Source: SVKR01 sp963649145
Lineage (GTDB): Bacteria > Bacillota > Clostridia > Oscillospirales > Oscillospiraceae
NCBI GenBank assembly: GCA_963649145.1
Contig: CAVJGI010000001.1
Location: 1 to 64,000, forward strand
DNA: 64,000 nucleotides
Direction of reading: 5' to 3'
Below the pieces are notes generated by a model. It ran no database searches, was not told where the DNA came from, and saw nothing but the letters and a program-made list of their open reading frames with translations. This document shows positions 7,745-17,877 of this stretch, in pieces. A program made the translations under genes and the position numbers. How positions within the stretch are numbered: the first letter of the stretch is position 1; the number at the start of each line of letters is the position of its first letter.

Positions 7745-8344
7745 ATGACGGACCTCTGGGAGATCGAAAACGCCGTCGCGGAGGAGGGCTTCGCCCCCGT
7801 CTGCGGCGTGGACGAGGCGGGACGCGGTCCGCTGGCGGGACCGGTCTGCGCTGCCGCGGTCATATTGCCGCGGGGACTCATAATCCCCGGCCTGAACGAC
7901 TCCAAAAAGCTCACCGAGCGCCGCCGCGAGGCGCTTTACGACGTCATCACGGCGGAGGCGCTCGCTTACGGCGTCGCCTTCGCGAGCGAGCGGGAGATCG
8001 ACGAGCTGAACATTTTGCAGGCGACTTACCTCGCCATGAACCGCGCGATCGCGGCGATGGGCACCGCCCCCGCGCTCGCGCTCATCGACGGCAACCGCAA
8101 TGCCGGCATCGCCGTGCCGAGCCGCTGCATCGTCGGCGGGGACGGGAAATGCGCCTCCATCGCGGCGGCGTCCGTTCTCGCCAAGGTCACGCGAGACCGC
8201 TATATGCTGGAGCTCGACGCGCGCTATCCCGGCTACGGCTTCGCCAAACACAAGGGTTACGGCACCGCCGCGCACTACGCCGCGCTGCGCGAAAAAGGAC
8301 CCAGCGAGGTCCATCGCCGGACATTTCTGAAGAAGATGCACTGA
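7745..8344 (+). CDS. rnhB: Ribonuclease HII
   Basis: 199 residues. The catalytic motif GVDEAGRGPLAGPV is near residue 20; NDSKKLTE, DGN and KVTRDR follow in the usual order. It removes ribonucleotides and RNA primers from RNA-DNA hybrids. It starts 5 bases after the rbgA stop. The C-terminal HRRTFLK motif is intact. Confidence 0.96.
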   Translation: MTDLWEIENAVAEEGFAPVCGVDEAGRGPLAGPVCAAAVILPRGLIIPGLNDSKKLTERRREALYDVITAEALAYGVAFASEREIDELNILQATYLAMNRAIAAMGTAPALALIDGNRNAGIAVPSRCIVGGDGKCASIAAASVLAKVTRDRYMLELDARYPGYGFAKHKGYGTAAHYAALREKGPSEVHRRTFLKKMH

Positions 8345-8345
8345 C

Positions 8346-8720
8346 ATGAACGACAGCAAAACGGACAAAAAGCTCCTCGGCAGAAGCGGAGAAGCCGCCG
8401 CCGCGGAGTATCTGAAGCGAAAAAAGTACCGCATTCTTGGCATGAACTATACCTGCCGCTTCGGGGAGATCGACGTCATCGCGGAAAACCGGGATTACCT
8501 CGTTTTCGTCGAGGTCAAGCAGCGCAAAAGCGGCGACTTTGCCGCGCCGCGCGAGTTTGTGAACGCCGCGAAGCAGCGGCGGCTCATCGCCGCGGCGTCG
8601 CTCTGGCTCCAGCAGAACAGGACCGAAAAACAGCCCCGCTTCGACGTCGTTGAGGTCTACGCCCCCGGCGGCCGGGCGGAGCGGATCAACCATATCGAAA
8701 ACGCATTTGAGGTGAACTGA
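8346..8720 (+). CDS. yraN: YraN/UPF0102 family nuclease-like protein
   Basis: 124 residues. The core is CRFGEIDVIAENRDYLVFVEVKQR, here broken at the central Asp and Glu-x-Lys, which is the PD-(D/E)xK-type pattern of UPF0102. The cellular role is not established. It starts one base after the rnhB stop, so it is translationally coupled, and rnhB-yraN linkage is common in bacteria. Confidence 0.92.
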   Translation: MNDSKTDKKLLGRSGEAAAAEYLKRKKYRILGMNYTCRFGEIDVIAENRDYLVFVEVKQRKSGDFAAPREFVNAAKQRRLIAAASLWLQQNRTEKQPRFDVVEVYAPGGRAERINHIENAFEVN

Positions 8721-8724
8721 AGAC

Positions 8725-10191
8725 ATGAACTATTTCAGCACACGCGACAGCAAAACGCGCTATACCGCGGCGGAGGCGATCGCCATGGGGCTCGCGCCGG
8801 ACGGCGGACTTTTCGTGCCGGAGACGATCCCGGCGGTCTCCCGCGCGGAGCTGGAGGCGCTCTGCAAAATGGACTACCGGCACCGCGCCGCGGACATTAT
8901 GGGCCGCTATCTCGCGGAGTTTTCCGCCGAGGAGCTCCGGGAGTTTACCGCCGCAGCTTACGCGGGCAATTACGACGACCCCGCCATCGCGCCGCTGCAT
9001 TTCGTCGACGAGCGCACTGCGGCGCTGGAGCTCTGGCACGGACCGACCTGCGCCTTCAAGGACATGGCGCTGCAAATGCTGCCGCGCCTGCTCGTCGCCT
9101 CGCTGAAAAAGACCGGCGAGACGCGCGGCGTCTGCATCCTCGTCGCCACGAGCGGCGACACGGGCAAGGCGGCGCTCGAAGGCTTTGCCGACGTGCCGGG
9201 CACGAAGATCTTCGTTTTCTACCCGGACGGCGGCGTCTCCGCCGTGCAGCGCCTCCAGATGGTCACGCAGATGGGCGAAAACGTCGGCGTCTGCGCTGTC
9301 AAGGGCAATTTTGACGACGCCCAGACCGGCGTCAAGCGCATCTTCGGCGACCGGGCGTTTGCCGAGAAGCTCAGCGAACGCGGCTGGTTTTTGTCCTCCG
9401 CAAACTCCATCAACTGGGGCCGCCTACTGCCCCAGATCGCTTACTATTTCTCCGCTTACTGCGACTATGTAAACGCCGGACGCATCGCGATGGGGGAGGA
9501 GATCAACTTCTGCGTCCCGACCGGCAACTTCGGCAACATTCTGGCGGGCCGGTTCGCCAAGCAGATGGGTCTGCCCGTCCGCCGCTTTCTCTGCGCGAGC
9601 AACGCGAACAATGTCCTGACCGACTTTTTCGCGACCGGCGTCTATGACCGGAAGCGCGCGTTCCATAACACCATCTCGCCGTCGATGGACATTCTCGTGT
9701 CCAGCAATCTTGAGCGGCTGCTCTATATGTTCTGCGGCGACGAAAAGACCGCGGGCTTCATGGCGGAGCTGAACGAAACCGGGCGCTACGATGTCGGCGC
9801 GGAGACGCTTGCGCAGCTTCAGGCGGTGTTCTCCGCCGGATACTGCGACGATGCGCGGACAAAGGCGGCGATCGGCGCGCTCTTTGAAAAGACCGGCTAC
9901 CTGATGGACACCCACACCGCCGTCGCGTGGCAGGTCCTCGCCGATTACCGCGCCGCGACCGGGGACGATACCCCCGCCGTCGTTGTCTCCACGGCGAGCC
10001 CCTTCAAGTTCGCCGCCGACGTGCTGGGCGCCCTCGGCGAAGCATCCGATGACCCGCTCGCCGCCCTCTCGGAAAAGAGCGGAATGCCCGTCCCGAAGCC
10101 CCTGAGCGGGCTGGACGCCCGCCCCGTCCGCTTCGGCGGCAGCGTGGAAAAGGAAGCCATGCGCGATACCGTGGAGGCGTTCCTGAAGTAA
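8725..10191 (+). CDS. thrC: Threonine synthase
   Basis: 488 residues, the long form of threonine synthase. The N-terminal STRD...Y.AAEAIAMGLAPDGGLFVPE block and the PLP-lysine motif CAFKDMALQ near residue 113 are clear, as are ATSGDTGKAA and the NSINWGR region. It converts O-phosphohomoserine to threonine. It is the last gene of the lepB run, and no other threonine-pathway genes are close by. Confidence 0.96.
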   Translation: MNYFSTRDSKTRYTAAEAIAMGLAPDGGLFVPETIPAVSRAELEALCKMDYRHRAADIMGRYLAEFSAEELREFTAAAYAGNYDDPAIAPLHFVDERTAALELWHGPTCAFKDMALQMLPRLLVASLKKTGETRGVCILVATSGDTGKAALEGFADVPGTKIFVFYPDGGVSAVQRLQMVTQMGENVGVCAVKGNFDDAQTGVKRIFGDRAFAEKLSERGWFLSSANSINWGRLLPQIAYYFSAYCDYVNAGRIAMGEEINFCVPTGNFGNILAGRFAKQMGLPVRRFLCASNANNVLTDFFATGVYDRKRAFHNTISPSMDILVSSNLERLLYMFCGDEKTAGFMAELNETGRYDVGAETLAQLQAVFSAGYCDDARTKAAIGALFEKTGYLMDTHTAVAWQVLADYRAATGDDTPAVVVSTASPFKFAADVLGALGEASDDPLAALSEKSGMPVPKPLSGLDARPVRFGGSVEKEAMRDTVEAFLK

Positions 10192-10224
10192 AAAAAGGAA
10201 AGCCCGCGTCTGCGGGCTTTCCTG
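10190..10224 (-). terminator. Terminator hairpin between thrC and the DUF1540 gene
   Basis: Arms GGAAAGCCCGC (10197-10207) and GCGGGCTTTCC (10212-10222). An A-run at 10190-10196 gives a T-run on the minus strand, so it best serves the minus-strand gene. It may also stop thrC transcription. Confidence 0.75.
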
Positions 10225-10244
10225 CGGGTTCCGTCTGACCTGCT

Positions 10245-10427
10245 TTACCAAGTCGCTTTCGGGGTGAAGGTGCTGCAGAAGGTCTCGTCCTTTTCGGTCG
10301 CGGTCTTGTTCTCGACCTTGATGTGGTCGGCGGTGCAGCAGCTGCACGCGGCGTCATGATACTTGCAGCTGGCGACGTTGCAGCCGACGCCCTGCACGCA
10401 GCAGGAATCCTTGTTCTCGTGAGTCAT
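10245..10427 (-). CDS. Small cysteine-rich DUF1540 protein
   Basis: 60 residues with eight cysteines, including CCVQGVGCNVASCKYH and CSCC. This is the DUF1540 pattern, probably metal-binding. The family is common in spore-forming clostridia; the function is unknown. The gene is monocistronic and diverges from the phosphoesterase. A GGAGG site lies just upstream on the minus strand. Confidence 0.88.
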   Translation of the reverse strand: MTHENKDSCCVQGVGCNVASCKYHDAACSCCTADHIKVENKTATEKDETFCSTFTPKATW

Positions 10428-10456
10428 AGCAGTTTTTCCTCCGAACAGTTCGTTTT

Positions 10457-10473
10457 CCGACCGGAGCGGTCGG
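10457..10473. repeat. Short inverted repeat in the divergent intergenic region
   Basis: CCGACC-GGAGC-GGTCGG lies between the divergent DUF1540 and phosphoesterase genes. It could be an operator or an mRNA hairpin. No matching regulator is visible. Confidence 0.4.
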
Positions 10474-10511
10474 TACCGTTATTTTTGACAGAAAGTCCGA
10501 GGTTTATTCCG

Positions 10512-11198
10512 ATGTCTCTTTATGTGATCGGCGACACGCACCTGTCACTCGGCGGCAGCAAGCCGATGGACGTGTTCGGCGGTCGCTGGGAAAACTATGT
10601 CGAAAAGCTCCGCGAGGGTTTTTCCACCGTCCGCCCGGAGGACACGACCGTCATCTGCGGCGATATCAGCTGGGGCATGAGCTTAGCCGAGGCGCGGGAG
10701 GATTTTCTGTTTCTGCACAATTTGCCCGGACGCAAGATCATTTTAAAAGGAAACCACGATTACTGGTGGTCCACCGCGACGCAGGCGTATAAATTTTTCG
10801 CCGCGAACGGGATCGACAGCATCGAAATTCTGAACAACAACTGCTGCTTTTACGAAGATTACGCCCTCTGCGGCACGCGCGGCTGGTTTTATGAGGAGAG
10901 CCGCGGCGAGGCGCATGACCGCAAAATGCTCTCGCGCGAGCTGATGCGGCTGGAGACGAGCCTGAAGGCGGCGGGGGAGCGCGAAAAGCTCGTTTTTCTG
11001 CATTATCCCCCGAAAATGCTCAATTACGAATGTACAGAGATTTTGGACCTGCTCTGCGCTTACGGCGTCCGGCACTGCTGGTACGGCCATCTCCACTCCG
11101 GCGGCAGGAGCCTCGCGTTCGAGGGAGAATACCGCGGGATCCGCTTCAAGCTGGTCTCCGCGGACCACGTTTTGTTCATCCCGCAGAGAATTTTATAA
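10512..11198 (+). CDS. Calcineurin-like metallophosphoesterase
   Basis: 228 residues. The metal ligands appear in order: GDTHL near residue 8, CGDISWG near 57, GNHDYWW near 86, and a late YGHLHSG near 196. The substrate is unknown; the family is common in Clostridia. It stands between the DUF1540 gene and the trigger factor promoter and is probably transcribed alone. Start ATG 10512 is the first in frame with the fold, but no strong ribosome-binding site is seen. Confidence 0.9.
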   Translation: MSLYVIGDTHLSLGGSKPMDVFGGRWENYVEKLREGFSTVRPEDTTVICGDISWGMSLAEAREDFLFLHNLPGRKIILKGNHDYWWSTATQAYKFFAANGIDSIEILNNNCCFYEDYALCGTRGWFYEESRGEAHDRKMLSRELMRLETSLKAAGEREKLVFLHYPPKMLNYECTEILDLLCAYGVRHCWYGHLHSGGRSLAFEGEYRGIRFKLVSADHVLFIPQRIL

Positions 11199-11226
11199 AA
11201 ATAGTGTAAATAATTTTGGAAAACCC

Positions 11227-11256
11227 TTGCATTTTGGAGCGGCTATTTGCTATAAT
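11227..11256 (+). promoter_or_regulatory. Promoter of the tig-clpP-clpX-lon-engB run
   Basis: TTGCAT (11227-11232), 18-base spacer, TATAAT (11251-11256). It leaves a leader of about 85 bases before tig; AGGAGG is at 11334-11339. Confidence 0.82.
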
Positions 11257-11348
11257 CCAAAGGATGCTTTGCTAAAATGCAGAAATAGCGTCATGAGCGT
11301 ATATAGAAGATCAGAACCTCTGATCGAAAAATAGGAGGAAGAAACCCC

Positions 11349-12806
11349 ATGGACATCAAGAACATCAAGAGAGAAGACGGCAAGGTCAGCTTTCAGGTCG
11401 CCGTGGACCCCGCCCGCTTTGAGCAGGCGGTCAATCAGGCTTATCTGAAGGCGAAAAAGAACATCGCCGTCCCCGGCTTCCGCAAGGGCAAGGCCCCGCG
11501 CATGGTCATCGAGGGCATGTACGGCACCGGCGTTTTCTACGAAGACGCGGTGGAGTCTATCGCATTCGAGTGCTATCAGGCGGGTCTGGACGAGGTCAAG
11601 GACCGCGTTGTCGGCGACCCCGCCATCACCAATTATAACGTTGCGGACGACAAGAGCCTCACGATCGACTTTGAGTCCACGCTTTATCCTGAGGTCAAGC
11701 TCGGCGAGTACAAGGGTCTCAGCGCTTACAAGGCTCCCGTGAAGGTCACGGCGGACGATGTGAAGAAGGAGCTTGAGAGCATCCAGAAGCGCAACGGCCG
11801 CATCGTGGACGTTGAGCGCGAGGCGAAGCTGGGCGACACCGTCAAGATCGACTTCGACGGCTATCGCGACGGCAAGCGCTTCGACGGCGGCAAGGCGGAG
11901 GGCTATGAGCTGACGCTCGGCTCCGGCAGCTTTGTCCCCGGCTTCGAGGAGCAGCTCGTCGGCATGAAGGCGGGCGACGAGAAGGACATCGACATCACCT
12001 TCCCGGAGGACTATACCAAGGAGCTCGCCGGCGTCGCCGTCGTGTTCAAGGTCAAGGTCCACGAGGTCAAGGAGACCCAGCTCCCCGCGCTCGACGACGA
12101 GTTCGCGAAGGACGTCTCCGAGTTCGACACACTGAAGGATTATAAAGCCAGCATCAAGAAGGACCTTGAGTCCAAGCGCAAGGAAGCCGCCGAGAACGAG
12201 TTCCGCGGCAGCCTGATGAAGAAGGCGCTCGCCAACCTGACCGTCGAGATCCCGGCTGTCATGATCGACCAGCGCGTGAACTCCATCGTCGAGGATTACG
12301 CCCGCAACTGCGCGCGTCAGGGCTATACGCTCGAGCAGTATTTCCAGATGATGGGCGTCAGCGAGCAGGCGTTCCGCACCTACATCCGTCCCTCCGCGGA
12401 GAACGACATCCGCACCGAGATGCTCCTTGAGCAGATCGTGGACGCCGAGAACTTCGAGGTCACCCCGGAGGAGATCGAGAAGGAATACGAGATCGCCGCG
12501 AAGAACTACGATATGGAGATCGAGAAGATCAAGGAGAACGTCCCGGAGGACCTCATCGCCCGCGACATCAAGATGCGCAAGGCGTCCGAGATCATCTACA
12601 CCACCGGCGTCGCGCTCGACGAGCCGGAGGACAAGCCCGAGGAAGCCGCCGCGGAGGAAAAGCCCGCGAAGAAGCCGGCTGCGAAGAAGACCGCGAAGAA
12701 GGCAGAGGGCGAGACCGAAGCGGAGGAAAAGCCCGCGAAGAAGCCCGCCGCCAAGAAAACTGCAAAGAAGGCAGAGGATAAGCCCGAAGAGAAGACGGAG
12801 GAATAA
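11349..12806 (+). CDS. tig: Trigger factor with an extended Lys/Ala/Glu-rich tail
   Basis: 485 residues. The N-terminal ribosome-binding domain contains the signature PGFRKGKAPR near residue 42. A central FKBP-like PPIase domain (GDTVKIDFDGYRDG) spans about 155-235, followed by the helical C-terminal chaperone domain. After the normal end (about residue 425) there is a 50-60 residue tail with two copies of an EEKPAKKPAAKKTAKKAE unit. It binds nascent chains at the ribosome exit. The tail is not part of the typical trigger factor and may add RNA or ribosome affinity. Confidence 0.96.
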   Translation: MDIKNIKREDGKVSFQVAVDPARFEQAVNQAYLKAKKNIAVPGFRKGKAPRMVIEGMYGTGVFYEDAVESIAFECYQAGLDEVKDRVVGDPAITNYNVADDKSLTIDFESTLYPEVKLGEYKGLSAYKAPVKVTADDVKKELESIQKRNGRIVDVEREAKLGDTVKIDFDGYRDGKRFDGGKAEGYELTLGSGSFVPGFEEQLVGMKAGDEKDIDITFPEDYTKELAGVAVVFKVKVHEVKETQLPALDDEFAKDVSEFDTLKDYKASIKKDLESKRKEAAENEFRGSLMKKALANLTVEIPAVMIDQRVNSIVEDYARNCARQGYTLEQYFQMMGVSEQAFRTYIRPSAENDIRTEMLLEQIVDAENFEVTPEEIEKEYEIAAKNYDMEIEKIKENVPEDLIARDIKMRKASEIIYTTGVALDEPEDKPEEAAAEEKPAKKPAAKKTAKKAEGETEAEEKPAKKPAAKKTAKKAEDKPEEKTEE

Positions 12807-12870
12807 TTTTCCGCCGCCGCGGGTATGCTCTCTTGGATAAGCTGTGAGTACGAAAGGAGAGTACCATATT

Positions 12871-13452
12871 ATGAGTTTAGTCCCTTACGTTGTGGAACAG
12901 ACCTCCCGCGGGGAGCGTTCCTATGACATTTTTTCCCGCCTGCTCAATGACCGCATCATTATGCTGAGCGAGGAAGTGAACGACCAGACGGCGTCTCTGA
13001 TCGTCGCCCAGCTCCTCTATCTGGAGGCGCAGGACCCCGACAAGGACATCCAGTTCTATATCAACAGCCCCGGCGGTTCCGTGAGCGCGGGACTTGCGAT
13101 CTACGACACGATGCAGTATATCAAGTGCGACGTGTCCACCATCTGCATCGGTCTCGCCGCGAGCATGGGCGCGTTCCTGCTCAGCAGCGGCGCGAAGGGC
13201 AAGCGCATCGCGCTGCCCAACGCGGAGATCATGATCCACCAGCCGCTCGGCGGCTATCAGGGTCAGGCGACCGACATCGAGATCCACGCCCAGCAGATCC
13301 TCCGCATCAAGGGGCAGCTGACGAAAATTCTGGCGGAAAACTGCGGCAAGCCGCTGGAGACCGTCAAGGCGGACTGCGAGCGCGACAATTTTATGTCCGC
13401 CGAGGAAGCCCGCGATTACGGCCTGATCGACAAGGTCATCTTCAAGCGCTGA
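12871..13452 (+). CDS. clpP: ATP-dependent Clp protease proteolytic subunit
   Basis: 193 residues. The active-site Ser is in GLAASMGAF (about 97) and the His in IMIHQPLGG (about 122). The N-terminal VPYVVEQTSRGERSYDI is typical. It forms the tetradecameric proteolytic barrel used by ClpX. ATG 12871 is chosen over GTG 12844 because AAAGGAGAG lies just before it and the conserved N-terminus starts there. It sits between tig and clpX. Confidence 0.97.
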   Translation: MSLVPYVVEQTSRGERSYDIFSRLLNDRIIMLSEEVNDQTASLIVAQLLYLEAQDPDKDIQFYINSPGGSVSAGLAIYDTMQYIKCDVSTICIGLAASMGAFLLSSGAKGKRIALPNAEIMIHQPLGGYQGQATDIEIHAQQILRIKGQLTKILAENCGKPLETVKADCERDNFMSAEEARDYGLIDKVIFKR

Positions 13453-13524
13453 AATTCGGAAGCATAAGGGGACGGGCTGTGCCGCGTCCCTTTGTGCGCG
13501 TCAAAAGGACGGAAATAAAAAAAC

Positions 13525-14772
<1,248 letters not shown>

Positions 14773-14869
14773 AAAAACAAAAAAGTCATCACCCGGCGCG
14801 GCGGAGGGAAGAAAGGCTCTTTCCCCCGCCGCCCTTTTTCAAACGAACCCTCCCGGAAAGGAGCAAGCT

Positions 14870-17281
14870 ATGGAAGAATTGAACTCTGCGCCCATCACGC
14901 TGCCGCTGCTGCCGCTGCGCGGCGTCACGGCGTTTCCCGGCGCGATACTCAGCTTTGAGGTCGAGCGCCAGATGTCCGTCGCGGCGCTGAACGCCGCCCT
15001 TGCGGACAATCAGGATATTTTCCTCGTCACCCAGCGCGAGATCACGAACGCCCAGCCCCACGCCGCGGACCTTTACGAGATCGGCACGGTCTGCTCGGTG
15101 CGGCAGGTGCTGCGCATCCCCGGCGGCAATCTCGCAAAGGTGATGGTCGAGGGCCATTACCGCGCAAGAGTGCTGCATATCGACGAGAGCCGCCCGGCTT
15201 ATACCGCCGCCGTGGAGCGGCTGGACGATAAGCCCGCGCGCCGCGCCTCCGCCGCGCGCAGCGAGGCGCTCATCCGCCGCTGTCTTGAGCTGTTTGACGA
15301 ATACCTCAACATCACCGGCGCGCCCGTGCCGGAGCGCATCGCGATGCTGCTTGCCGAGCCGGACCCCGGCCACACGGCGGACCTCGTCGCCCAGCACGCG
15401 CTTCAGCGCTATACCGAAAAGCAGCAGGTGCTCGAAGAGCTCGACCCCCTGCGCCGTCTGGAGCTCGCCTGCCGCCTCCTCTCCCGCGAGGTGGACGTGC
15501 AGACGCTCGAAAAGGAGCTCGATGAGGCGACCCGCGCCGAGCTGGAGCAGGGTCAGCGGGACTATTACCTGCGCGAGCAGATGAAGCTCATCCGGCAGGA
15601 ACTCGGCGAGGGCGGGGACGACGGGTCCGAAGAGCTCGACGAATACCGCGACCGCATCCGCGACCTCTTTCTCCCGCAGGAGACGGAGGATAAGCTCCTG
15701 CGCGAGGTCAACCGCCTCGCCAAGCAGCCCTTCGGCAGCAGCGAGAGCGCCGTCATCCGCTCTTATCTCGATACCTGCCTTGAGCTCCCGTGGCACTTCC
15801 GCACGCTCGAGACCACCGACGTGGCGCGTGCGCGGAAATGCCTTGACGAGGACCATTTCGGGCTCGAAAAGGTCAAGGAGCGTATTCTGGAATACCTCGC
15901 CGTGCGCCAGCTCGCGCCGGACGTGCGCGGCGGCGTGCTCTGCCTTGTCGGACCTCCGGGCGTCGGAAAGACGAGCGTCGCCCTCTCCATCGCGCGCGCG
16001 ACGAACCGGAAGCTTGCCCGCATCTCCCTCGGCGGCGTCCACGACGAGGCGGAGATCCGCGGCCACCGCCGCACTTATGTCGGCGCAATGCCCGGCCGCA
16101 TCATCTCCGGACTGATTCAGGCAAAGAGCATGAACCCCGTTATGGTGCTCGACGAGATCGACAAGCTCGGCAGCGATTACCGGGGCGACCCCTCCGCCGC
16201 GCTGCTCGAAGCGCTCGACGGCGAGCAGAACGGCTCGTTCCGTGATAACTTCCTTGAGATACCCATCGACCTCGACGACGTATTTTTCATCACGACCGCG
16301 AACACGACGGACACGATCCCCCGCGCGCTGCTTGACCGCATGGAGGTCATCGAGCTCGGCAGCTATACCGACGAGGAAAAGCTCCAGATCGCAAAGCACC
16401 ACCTGCTGCCGAAGCAGCGGAAAAAGCACGGTCTGAACGGCAGGACCCTCCGCGTCAGCGACGGGGCGCTGCGCGAGATCATCGCCGACTATACGCGCGA
16501 ATCCGGCGTCCGCGTGCTCGAACGCGAGATCGCGGCGGTCTGCCGCCGCGCGGCGAAGGCGCTCGTGGAGGACGAGGGGCTGAAGTCCGTCAACGTCCGC
16601 GCCGGTGCGATGGAGCCCTATCTCGGTGCGCCGAAGTTCCGCACGCCGCGCCTCGGCGCGCGCGACGAGGTCGGGCTGGTCCACGGTCTCGCGTGGACGA
16701 GCGTCGGCGGCGAGGTGCTGGACGTTGAGGTCAGCGTCATGGACGGCAGCGGCAAGCTGGAGCTCACCGGCAACCTCGGCGACGTGATGAAGGAGTCGGC
16801 GCGCGCCGCGGTGAGCTATATCCGCACGCGCTGCGCCCTGCTCGGCATCGACCCGGAATTTTATAAGAACAAGGATATCCACATCCACTTCCCGGAGGGC
16901 GCGGTGCCGAAGGACGGTCCCTCCGCGGGCATCACGATCTGCATCGCGGTCATCTCCGCGCTGACGGGCATCCCCGTCCGGCGCGACGTTGCGATGACGG
17001 GCGAGATCAGTCTGCGCGGGCGCATCATGCCCATCGGCGGGCTGCGCGAGAAGACCATGGCGGCGCTCCGCGCCGGGATCCACACCGTGATCATCCCGGC
17101 GGAAAACGAGCGCGATCTGGAGGAGATCGACCAGACCGTGCGCCGTGCGCTGAATTTCGTGACGACCGAGCACGTGGACAACATCCTCGACGTCGCGCTC
17201 GCGCGCGGCGGCAGCGAGGCACCGGCGTTCCGCGTCCCGCCGGAGAGCGGCGAGCGCCCGAAGCTCGCCATCCGCCAGTGA
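14870..17281 (+). CDS. lon: Lon protease
   Basis: 803 residues. The N-terminal substrate domain (LPLLPLRGVTAFPG) is followed by an AAA+ module with Walker A GPPGVGKTSVA (about 366) and Walker B MVLDEIDKLG. The protease domain has the catalytic Ser in PKDGPSAGITI (about 690) and a downstream Lys. AAAGGAG precedes ATG 14870. It degrades misfolded and regulatory proteins in the cytoplasm. It follows clpX after about 100 bases containing an imperfect GC-rich stem (14800-14840). Confidence 0.97.
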   Translation: MEELNSAPITLPLLPLRGVTAFPGAILSFEVERQMSVAALNAALADNQDIFLVTQREITNAQPHAADLYEIGTVCSVRQVLRIPGGNLAKVMVEGHYRARVLHIDESRPAYTAAVERLDDKPARRASAARSEALIRRCLELFDEYLNITGAPVPERIAMLLAEPDPGHTADLVAQHALQRYTEKQQVLEELDPLRRLELACRLLSREVDVQTLEKELDEATRAELEQGQRDYYLREQMKLIRQELGEGGDDGSEELDEYRDRIRDLFLPQETEDKLLREVNRLAKQPFGSSESAVIRSYLDTCLELPWHFRTLETTDVARARKCLDEDHFGLEKVKERILEYLAVRQLAPDVRGGVLCLVGPPGVGKTSVALSIARATNRKLARISLGGVHDEAEIRGHRRTYVGAMPGRIISGLIQAKSMNPVMVLDEIDKLGSDYRGDPSAALLEALDGEQNGSFRDNFLEIPIDLDDVFFITTANTTDTIPRALLDRMEVIELGSYTDEEKLQIAKHHLLPKQRKKHGLNGRTLRVSDGALREIIADYTRESGVRVLEREIAAVCRRAAKALVEDEGLKSVNVRAGAMEPYLGAPKFRTPRLGARDEVGLVHGLAWTSVGGEVLDVEVSVMDGSGKLELTGNLGDVMKESARAAVSYIRTRCALLGIDPEFYKNKDIHIHFPEGAVPKDGPSAGITICIAVISALTGIPVRRDVAMTGEISLRGRIMPIGGLREKTMAALRAGIHTVIIPAENERDLEEIDQTVRRALNFVTTEHVDNILDVALARGGSEAPAFRVPPESGERPKLAIRQ

Positions 17282-17295
17282 GCGGGGGAGTGGCT

Positions 17296-17877
17296 ATGAA
17301 TTTTCAGAACGCCGAATTTATCAAGTCCGCCGCGAGCGTGAAGGATCTCATCCGCGACGGTCGCCCCGCCATCGCCTTTTCCGGCAAGAGCAACGTCGGC
17401 AAATCCTCCGTCATCAATAAGCTCTTGAACCGCAAAAACTTCGCCCGCGTCGGCGCCCAGCCGGGCAAGACGGTGCATATCAACTATTTTCTCATCGACA
17501 AGACCGCCTATTTCATCGATCTGCCCGGTTACGGCTACGCCAAGGTCTCCAAGAGCGAGCGCGACCGCTGGGCGGCGCTGATGGAGCAGTTTTTCGCCGA
17601 GGAGGGGCTCATCACCCTCGGCGTGATGATCGTCGACGCCCGCCATAAGCCCACCGCGGACGACGTCACCATGGCGGCATGGTTCCGCGCCACCGGCTGC
17701 CCCGTTCTGGTCGTCGCCAACAAGCTCGATAAGCTCAAAAAAAGCGAGATCGAGCCCAATATAGCGCTTATCCGGGAGACCCTCGACCTCCCGCCGGAAA
17801 CCGTCCTGCTCCCGTTCTCCGCCGAAAAGGGAACAGGCCGCGAGCAGCTGATCGGCGAGATTTTGAAGTATTGCTAA
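17296..17877 (+). CDS. engB: Ribosome biogenesis GTP-binding protein EngB/YsxC
   Basis: 193 residues. P-loop GKSNVGKSSVINKLL is near residue 31, with DLPGYGYAKV (G3) and NKLDKLKKSE (G4) following. The family acts in 50S subunit assembly. GGGGGAG lies just before ATG 17296. lon-engB adjacency is conserved in Firmicutes. Its 3' end is overlapped on the opposite strand by the long tail of the next gene. Confidence 0.97.
   Translation: MNFQNAEFIKSAASVKDLIRDGRPAIAFSGKSNVGKSSVINKLLNRKNFARVGAQPGKTVHINYFLIDKTAYFIDLPGYGYAKVSKSERDRWAALMEQFFAEEGLITLGVMIVDARHKPTADDVTMAAWFRATGCPVLVVANKLDKLKKSEIEPNIALIRETLDLPPETVLLPFSAEKGTGREQLIGEILKYC

Noticed and set aside
12592..12867. Arg/Ser-rich frames around the trigger factor tail
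   Set aside because: They arise from the Lys/Ala repeat read in other frames.
13470..13493. Hairpin between clpP and clpX as a full terminator
   Set aside because: The stem GGGACG/CGTCCC is short and lacks a proper T-run; more likely a processing or partial-termination site.
14789..17173. 794-codon minus-strand frame opposite lon
   Set aside because: Same GC-codon shadow effect; lon motifs on the plus strand are complete.
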